This document shows positions 49,663 through 54,902 of a DNA stretch of 54,902 bases, piece after piece. The notes under the pieces are model-generated. The model saw only the letters and a list, made by a program, of their open reading frames with translations. It searched no databases and was not told the origin of the DNA. How positions within the stretch are numbered: position 1 is the first letter of the stretch; every line of letters starts with the position of its first letter. The position numbers were made by a program, and so were the translations under genes. The stretch is from Ralstonia sp. TCR112 (GTDB taxonomy: Bacteria; Pseudomonadota; Gammaproteobacteria; Burkholderiales; Burkholderiaceae), in assembly GCF_007997035.1 (NCBI RefSeq), contig NZ_VOSS01000002.1, positions 1-54,902 of the forward strand, given 5' to 3'.

Positions 49663-50298
49663 TCAGCCCGCGCGCACCCGGTACACCGCCACGCTGCCGC
49701 GCCAGTTGGCGCCCCAGCGCACCACGCTGCCTTCGTGCAGTACAACGCGATCGAGAATGACCAGCCCCACCTTGGGTGCCAGCGCTTCAAAGTCGCGGAT
49801 GGTCAGCACGCGCACGTTGGGCGTGTTGTACCACTCGTAGGGCAGCGACTTGGACACCGGCATCCGCCCCCGGAAGATCGACAGCCGATGCGGCCAGTAA
49901 CCGAAGTTCGGGAACGACACGATGCACTCGCGGCCCACGCGCAGCATCTCGCGCAGCACCTGCGCCGTGTTGTGGATGGTCTGCAGCGTCTGCGAAAGGA
50001 TGACCGTATCGAAACTCTTGTCCTCGAACAGCGCCAGCCCGCCCTCCATGTTCTGCTGGATCACGTGCACGCCCTTTTTAGTGGAGGCCAGCACGCCCGC
50101 ATCGTCGATCTCGATGCCGTAGGCCAGCACGTCGAGCTCGTCCTGCAACACGCGCAGCAGGCTGCCGTCGCCGCAGCCGAGGTCGAGCACGGTGGAGCGC
50201 GGCTCGATCCAGCGGGCGATGGCACGGAAGTCCGCGCGATCGGCCAGGATGTTCGGTACCGCGGACGGCGCAGCGGGGTTCAGCGTTTGCGTTGTCAT
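49663..50298 (-). CDS. metW: Methionine biosynthesis protein MetW
   Basis: 211 residues. The methyltransferase-like fold has the SAM-binding [15 protein letters not shown], and the family segments [18 protein letters not shown] and [14 protein letters not shown] match MetW. MetW is required together with MetX for full homoserine acylation activity in related bacteria. It overlaps metX by ATGA. Confidence 0.95.
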   Translation of the reverse strand: MTTQTLNPAAPSAVPNILADRADFRAIARWIEPRSTVLDLGCGDGSLLRVLQDELDVLAYGIEIDDAGVLASTKKGVHVIQQNMEGGLALFEDKSFDTVILSQTLQTIHNTAQVLREMLRVGRECIVSFPNFGYWPHRLSIFRGRMPVSKSLPYEWYNTPNVRVLTIRDFEALAPKVGLVILDRVVLHEGSVVRWGANWRGSVAVYRVRAG

Positions 50299-51509
50299 GC
50301 GCCGATCTCCTGGGCGATGCGTTCGTAATAGGCGCGCACCAGCGCGTGGTAGCGCGCGTCTTCCAGCAGGAAAGCGTCGTGGCCGTGGGGCGCGTCGATC
50401 TCGCCGTAGGTGACGGGATGCTTGTTGTCGAGCAGCGCCTTGACCAGCTCGCGGCTGCGCGCCGGGGCGAATCGCCAGTCGGTCATGAAGCTGACGACGA
50501 GGTAGCTCGCCTTGGTATGCGCGACGGCCTTGGTCAGGCTGCCGCCGTAGGCCAGTGCGGGGTCGAAGTAATCGAGCGCGCGCGTGATGAGCAGATACGT
50601 GTTCGCATCGAAATACTCGGCAAACTTGTCGCCCTGGTAGCGCAGGTAGCTCTCGACCTGGAACTCGACGTCGAACGAGAAACGGATGTCTTCCGCCTTC
50701 AGCTCGCGACCGAATTTCGCGGCCATGTCTTCGTCCGACAGATACGTGATGTGGCCGATCATCCGGGCCACGCGCAGGCCGCGCTTGGGCTTGACGTTGT
50801 GCGCGTAATAATCGCCGCCGTGGAAATCGGGGTCAGACAAGATCGCGCTGCGCGCCACTTCGTTGAAGGCGATGTTCTGCGCCGACAGCTTGGGCGTAGA
50901 GGCCACCACCACGCAGTGCCGCAGCCGATCGGGATACATCAGGCTCCAGGCCAGCGCCTGCATGCCGCCGAGGCTGCCGCCCATCACCGCCGCAAACTGC
51001 TGGATGCCGAAACGATCCGCCACGCGCGCTTGGGCGTTTACCCAGTCTTCCACCGTCACCACGGGGAAGCGCGCGCCATAAGGCAGGCCGGTTTCCGGAT
51101 GCGGGCTCATGGGGCCGGTCGAGCCGAAACACGACCCCAGGTTGTTCACCCCGATGACGAAGAAGCGGTTGGTGTCGACCGGCTTGCCCGGGCCGACCAT
51201 GTTGTCCCACCAGCCGACTTCGCCCTCGGCGTGCACGCCGGCCACGTGGTGCGAGGCGTTGAGCGCGTGGCAGACCAGCACGGCGTTGGAACGGTCGGCA
51301 TTGAGCGTGCCGTAGGTTTCGACCATCAGGTCGTAGCCGCTGATCTGCGAGCCGTTGCGCAGTTGCAGCGGCTCGGCAAAGTGCACGCGCTCGGGCACGA
51401 CCAGGCCGATGGCGTTGGCCGGTTTGCCCTGATGTGCCTTCGGAGTGGAGGGATCGGCCTGCGCCGCATCGGCTGCGGTGACCGCGGGGTCAGCCTGGAT
51501 GTCTGTCAT
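50295..51509 (-). CDS. metX: Homoserine O-acyltransferase MetX
   Basis: 404 residues of the alpha/beta-hydrolase family. The nucleophile Ser is in [12 protein letters not shown], the acidic residue in FMTDWRF and the His in DAPHGHDAF. It acylates homoserine in the first committed step to methionine; betaproteobacterial members with MetW usually use succinyl-CoA. The first 35 residues are an Ala/Pro-rich extension. No Shine-Dalgarno is visible before the ATG, which directly follows an attenuator-like hairpin. Confidence 0.96.
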   Translation of the reverse strand: MTDIQADPAVTAADAAQADPSTPKAHQGKPANAIGLVVPERVHFAEPLQLRNGSQISGYDLMVETYGTLNADRSNAVLVCHALNASHHVAGVHAEGEVGWWDNMVGPGKPVDTNRFFVIGVNNLGSCFGSTGPMSPHPETGLPYGARFPVVTVEDWVNAQARVADRFGIQQFAAVMGGSLGGMQALAWSLMYPDRLRHCVVVASTPKLSAQNIAFNEVARSAILSDPDFHGGDYYAHNVKPKRGLRVARMIGHITYLSDEDMAAKFGRELKAEDIRFSFDVEFQVESYLRYQGDKFAEYFDANTYLLITRALDYFDPALAYGGSLTKAVAHTKASYLVVSFMTDWRFAPARSRELVKALLDNKHPVTYGEIDAPHGHDAFLLEDARYHALVRAYYERIAQEIGA

Positions 51510-51515
51510 GGCACC

Positions 51516-51562
51516 AAAGAAAAAACCCGACCGGCAACGCTGTTCACGCAACCAATCGGGTT
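51516..51562 (-). terminator. Attenuator-like intrinsic terminator in the metX leader
   Basis: On the minus strand AACCCGATTGG pairs with CCGGTCGGGTT (11 pairs, two G-U) followed by six T. The T-run ends about 10 bases before the metX start codon, so this hairpin can stop transcription or hide the translation start. The position is that of an attenuator, not of a terminator for an upstream gene. Confidence 0.75.
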
Positions 51563-51591
51563 CTCATGTGGCGCACGTGGGGCGCTTGCTT

Positions 51592-51654
51592 TCACCACCC
51601 CCGCTCTGACCGAACCTCTTTAGCCGCATTTGTAATGAGAGCCCAGAGCCACAT
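51592..51654 (-). CDS. Candidate metX leader peptide (20 codons)
   Basis: A short open frame, MWLWALITN... ending RSERGW, lies between the probable transcription start and the attenuator hairpin; its stop is 30 bases before the first arm. Three of 20 codons are Trp (positions 2, 4 and 20) and there is no other Met. No strong ribosome-binding site is visible. Translation or stalling here could decide whether the terminator forms. This is inference from arrangement only. Confidence 0.4.
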   Translation of the reverse strand: MWLWALITNAAKEVRSERGW

Positions 51655-51720
51655 GCGTGTATGTCTGGACTCCCGCGCGCCCGCAAGCCAGTCGTCAAAT
51701 CGGCGCGCCAGAGAAGGGTG

Positions 51721-51726
51721 ATTATA
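51721..51726 (-). promoter_or_regulatory. Probable metX-metW promoter (-10 element)
   Basis: A perfect TATAAT on the minus strand about 210 bases upstream of metX, with only a weak -35. It predicts a leader of about 200 bases that contains the short open frame and the attenuator. Confidence 0.5.
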
Positions 51727-51788
51727 GAGCAAGCGGCGGCGGACGCATCACCGCAGCGTGATGCGTCCGATCCCGACCATCCGCAGGC

Positions 51789-53291
51789 TCAAAGGCCGGC
51801 CATGTTGATGTACTTGATCTCCAGGTACTCGTCGATGCCGTATTTCGAGCCTTCGCGGCCCAGCCCCGATTGCTTGACGCCGCCAAACGGCGCCTCCGCC
51901 GTCGAGATCAGCCCCGTATTGACGCCGACCATGCCCGATTCCAACGCATCCGAAACACGCCAGGCACGGCCCAGATCGCGCGTGTAGAAATACGCAGCAA
52001 GACCGAACTCGGTGTCGTTTGCGGCCGCCACGGCTTCGTCTTCCGTGTCGAAAGGAATGAGCGCAGCCAGCGGGCCGAACGTTTCTTCATGCGCGACCAG
52101 CATGTCGGCCTTGGCGTCCACGACGACGGTCGGCTCAAAAAACGCGCCGCCCTGTGCGGACAACGCGTGCGGCTTGCCACCGACCAGCACGCGGGCGCCT
52201 TGGCGTACGGCGTCGTCCAGATGCTGTTGCACCTTCTCCATCGCGCGCATGTGGATCAGCGGGCCCTGCTGCACGCCGGGCTCCGTGCCGTTGCCCACGC
52301 GCAGCGCGCGCACCGCGTCAGCCAGCTTGGCAGCGAACGTGTCGTAGATGCCGCGCTGCACGTAGAAGCGGTTCGCGCACACGCAGGTCTGGCCCGCGTT
52401 GCGGTACTTGGCGATCATCGCGCCTTCCACGGCCGCATCGACGTCGGCATCGTCAAACACGATGAACGGCGCGTTACCGCCCAACTCGAGCGAGAGCTTC
52501 TTAATGTCGTCCGCGCACTGGCGCATCAGCAAACGACCCACGGCCGTCGAGCCCGTGAAGCTGAGCTTGCGCACGACAGGGTTGGACGTCAGCTCGCCGC
52601 CAATCGCCTGCGAATCGCCGGTGACGATCGACAGCAAGCCTGCCGGCACGCCGGCGCGCGCCGCCAACTCGGCAAACGCGAGCGCAGAGTAGGGCGTTTC
52701 CAGCGCCGGCTTGACCACCATCGAGCAGCCCGCCGCCAGCGCGGGGCCGACCTTGCGCGTCATCATCGCGATGGGGAAATTCCACGGCGTGATGGCCGCG
52801 CTCACGCCGATCGGCTCCTTCTGCACGACGATGCGGCGATCGCCCTGCGGCGACGGAATGGTGTCGCCGTAAATGCGGCGTGCCTCTTCCGCAAACCATT
52901 CGATGAACGACGCGGCGTAAGCGATTTCACCGGCGGCTTCGGGCAGCGGCTTGCCTTGTTCGGCGGTGAGGATGGCTGCGAGATCCTGCTGGTGCTCCAT
53001 CATCAGATCGGCCAGCTTGCGCAGGATCCTGGCGCGATCGCGTGCGCTCACCTTGCGCCAGGCGCGTTGCGCGACCTGGGCGGCATCGATGGCGCGGCGC
53101 GTTTCGGCAGCGCCCATGCCGGGCACGGTGCCGATCTTGCGGCCGGTGGCCGGATCGGTCACGTCGCGCGTGGCGCCGTCGTCGGCATCGGCCCAGGTGC
53201 CGGCGAGGAACGCCTGCGTGCGCCACAGGCCGGGGTCTTTCAGTGCGATCGGCGGCGTAACCGGCGCGCTCGGCAAATCGGTGCGGGTCAT
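51789..53291 (-). CDS. gabD: Succinate-semialdehyde dehydrogenase
   Basis: 500 residues of the aldehyde dehydrogenase family: [14 protein letters not shown], the NAD-binding [11 protein letters not shown], the catalytic Glu in [12 protein letters not shown] and the catalytic Cys in [11 protein letters not shown]. It oxidises succinate semialdehyde to succinate, the second step of GABA degradation. It starts four bases after gabT. Confidence 0.95.
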   Translation of the reverse strand: MTRTDLPSAPVTPPIALKDPGLWRTQAFLAGTWADADDGATRDVTDPATGRKIGTVPGMGAAETRRAIDAAQVAQRAWRKVSARDRARILRKLADLMMEHQQDLAAILTAEQGKPLPEAAGEIAYAASFIEWFAEEARRIYGDTIPSPQGDRRIVVQKEPIGVSAAITPWNFPIAMMTRKVGPALAAGCSMVVKPALETPYSALAFAELAARAGVPAGLLSIVTGDSQAIGGELTSNPVVRKLSFTGSTAVGRLLMRQCADDIKKLSLELGGNAPFIVFDDADVDAAVEGAMIAKYRNAGQTCVCANRFYVQRGIYDTFAAKLADAVRALRVGNGTEPGVQQGPLIHMRAMEKVQQHLDDAVRQGARVLVGGKPHALSAQGGAFFEPTVVVDAKADMLVAHEETFGPLAALIPFDTEDEAVAAANDTEFGLAAYFYTRDLGRAWRVSDALESGMVGVNTGLISTAEAPFGGVKQSGLGREGSKYGIDEYLEIKYINMAGL

Positions 53292-53295
53292 GGTG

Positions 53296-54576
53296 TCAGC
53301 CCTCCAGTGCGCGTTGCAGGATGGCAAGGCCCTCTTCGAATACCGCGTCTTCAATCGTGAGCGGGAACAGGAAGCGGATCACGTTGCCGTACACGCCGCA
53401 CGACAGCAGGAGCAGGCCGGCTTCGAGCGCCCGTTGCTGCACGAGCTTGGTGAAATCGGCGTCGGGCTTGCCGCCCGGCGTGTTGAATTCGACAGCAACC
53501 ATCGCGCCCACGCCACGCACTTCTGCAATGCGTGGCTGCTTGGCCTTGGCAGCGTTCAGTGCATCGACCAGACGTGCGCCCAGCGCGGCGGAGCGCTCGC
53601 AGAGGTTCTCGTCGGCAATGATGTCGAGCACGGCATGTGCAGAGGCCACGGCCAGCGGGTTGCCGGCGTAGGTGCCGCCGAGCCCGCCCGGAGCCGGTGC
53701 GTCCATGATCTCTGCGCGGCCCGTGACAGCGGACAGCGGCAGGCCGCCGGCCAGGCCCTTGGCCATTGTCGTGATGTCCGGCAGCACGCCGGTGTGCTCC
53801 ATGGCAAACAGCTTGCCGGTGCGGGCAAAGCCGGTTTGCACTTCGTCGGCGATCATCACGATGCCGTGCTCGTCGCACAGTGCGCGGATGGCGCGCACAA
53901 AGTCGGCAGGCATCTGGTAGAAGCCGCCTTCGCCCTGCACCGGCTCGAAAATGATGGCCGCCACCTGGCGCGGATCGATATCGGCCTTGAACAGACGCTG
54001 GATGGCATCCAGCGCATCCTGCGTGCTCACACCATGCAGCGCGACCGGCGCGGGCACGTGGTAGATGCTGCCGGGGAACGGTCCGAAGCCTGTCTTGTAC
54101 GGCACGACTTTGCCCGTCAGCGACATGCCCATGAACGTACGGCCGTGGAACGCGCCCGTGAGCGCTATCACACCCGGGCGGCCCGTGTGCGCCCGTGCGA
54201 TCTTGATGGCGTTTTCGACAGCCTCGGCGCCGGTGGTGAAGAACGCGGTTTTCTTGGCGTGCGTGCCGGGCGTGATCGTGTTCAGGCGCTCGGCCAATTC
54301 GACGTACGAGCCGTACGGCACGATCTGGAAAGCGGTATGCGTGAAGTGATCCAGCTGCTCGCGCACGGCCTGCACCAGCCGCGGGTGGCGGTGGCCCGTG
54401 TTGACCACGGCAATGCCGGCCGCGAAGTCGATGTAGCGGCGGCCTTCGACGTCCCAGAACAGCGCGTTCTCGGCACGCTCGGCGTAGCGGTCGGTCATCA
54501 CACCGACACCGCGCGGCGTAGCGGCGAGGCGGCGGGCATTCCATTGGGCGTTCTGTTGCGGGTCTCGGGCGTTCAT
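53296..54576 (-). CDS. gabT: 4-aminobutyrate aminotransferase
   Basis: 426 residues, class III aminotransferase. The PLP Lys is in [18 protein letters not shown], the Asp that binds the pyridine nitrogen in [13 protein letters not shown], and the phosphate-binding region in [16 protein letters not shown]. It converts GABA and 2-oxoglutarate into succinate semialdehyde and glutamate. First gene of the gabTD operon, divergent from the MocR-type regulator. The start [11 protein letters not shown] was chosen over a longer upstream frame that runs into the regulator gene's promoter. Confidence 0.95.
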   Translation of the reverse strand: MNARDPQQNAQWNARRLAATPRGVGVMTDRYAERAENALFWDVEGRRYIDFAAGIAVVNTGHRHPRLVQAVREQLDHFTHTAFQIVPYGSYVELAERLNTITPGTHAKKTAFFTTGAEAVENAIKIARAHTGRPGVIALTGAFHGRTFMGMSLTGKVVPYKTGFGPFPGSIYHVPAPVALHGVSTQDALDAIQRLFKADIDPRQVAAIIFEPVQGEGGFYQMPADFVRAIRALCDEHGIVMIADEVQTGFARTGKLFAMEHTGVLPDITTMAKGLAGGLPLSAVTGRAEIMDAPAPGGLGGTYAGNPLAVASAHAVLDIIADENLCERSAALGARLVDALNAAKAKQPRIAEVRGVGAMVAVEFNTPGGKPDADFTKLVQQRALEAGLLLLSCGVYGNVIRFLFPLTIEDAVFEEGLAILQRALEG

Positions 54577-54666
54577 GGCGGTCGTGTGCGTTGGGTCAAG
54601 AAAGTCGGATGCGAGCCAGTGTGGCGCCATTGGCTCTGTACAATAAGACCCAATCAGGTTTTTCTT

Positions 54667-54685
54667 TTGGAACCACTTTGGCTCC
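54667..54685. promoter_or_regulatory. Candidate MocR operator in the gabT-gabR intergenic region
   Basis: A direct repeat TTGGAACC-ACT-TTGGCTCC with 11-bp period, ten bases before the regulator ATG. MocR/GabR regulators are known to bind direct repeats between divergent genes, which fits. Confidence 0.5.
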
Positions 54686-54695
54686 ATCACCCGCC

Positions 54696-54902
54696 ATGGC
54701 CGACCACTCACCTACGCACCGCGCCAGCATGCTGGTCGACTACCTGCAGCGCCGCTTCGACCGTGCCGGGCCGGGCGGCGAGCCCGACCACCGCCGTCTG
54801 TATCGCGTGCTGCAAGAGGGCATCCTGCGCGACGAACTGCAGCCGGGCACCCGCCTGCCGTCGTCGCGGCAGCTGGCGACCGAGCTGGGCATCGCGCGCA
54901 AC
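54696..54902 (+). CDS. MocR-type (GabR-like) transcriptional regulator, partial
   Basis: Only the first 69 residues are in the window. They hold the N-terminal winged helix of the GntR superfamily: LYRVLQEGILRDELQPG and LPSSRQLATELGIARN. The divergent position next to gabT suggests a GabR-like activator whose missing part would be an aminotransferase-like domain that binds PLP and GABA. Confidence 0.85.
   Translation, partial: MADHSPTHRASMLVDYLQRRFDRAGPGGEPDHRRLYRVLQEGILRDELQPGTRLPSSRQLATELGIARN

Noticed and set aside
51592..51654. A trp-operon-type leader peptide
   Set aside because: The downstream genes are metX-metW, not trp genes, so the Trp codons cannot be read as a classical trp attenuator.

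Overview
The window looks like the replication-origin region of a betaproteobacterial chromosome, most likely Ralstonia (pickettii/insidiosa type). The basis is the order gyrB-dnaN-dnaA-oriC-rpmH-rnpA-yidD-yidC-mnmE, the high GC content, the protein sequences, and Burkholderiaceae-type metabolic modules (metX-metW, GTP-dependent pckG, the den/ltn/otn tetronate cluster, gabTD-gabR). Assignment below genus is not attempted.

Region 1 (1-7.06 kb) is accessory DNA downstream of gyrB. It holds a modified-DNA-type HNH nuclease, an array of 21-bp degenerate tandem repeats, a frameshifted small gene of unknown function, and a low-GC two-gene operon (Dam-like adenine methylase plus a DGQHR protein with a C-terminal HEPN-like domain). 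It also holds a DUF3800 gene sandwiched between two nearly identical 217-bp copies of the gyrB 3' end. The DUF3800 gene lies a few bases behind gyrB, so it is probably transcribed from the gyrB promoter, and it carries a candidate sliding-clamp-binding motif. The region reads as a DNA-defence island built at gyrB.

Region 2 (7.06-20.9 kb) is core: gyrB, dnaN, dnaA, oriC with DnaA boxes, rpmH, rnpA, yidD, yidC, a VOC protein, mnmE, a Nudix gene, a small phosphatase-like gene, a membrane protein, rpsU and topoisomerase IB.

Region 3 (20.9-31.6 kb) encodes an RND multidrug efflux system (membrane fusion protein, inner-membrane pump, outer-membrane factor) with a divergent TetR repressor, a patatin-like lipase, a glutathione-reductase-type enzyme and a DODA-type dioxygenase.

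Region 4 (31.6-44.2 kb) has a 2-hydroxyacid dehydrogenase, pckG, an orphan response regulator lacking the phosphoacceptor Asp, a DUF3617 protein, and a complete four-carbon sugar acid (threonate/erythronate) catabolic cluster with its GntR regulator and MFS transporter.

Region 5 (44.2-54.9 kb) has a Cache-domain two-component system divergent from a CstA-family pyruvate transporter and its YbdD partner, a Sel1 protein, metW-metX behind an apparent attenuator with a short leader peptide, and gabD-gabT with divergent gabR (cut by the window end).

Five genes (an unknown small gene, gyrB, a Nudix gene, the outer-membrane efflux gene and the MFS gene) each show what looks like a single-base indel. 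Since gyrB is essential, sequencing error is the most economical explanation for at least some of them.
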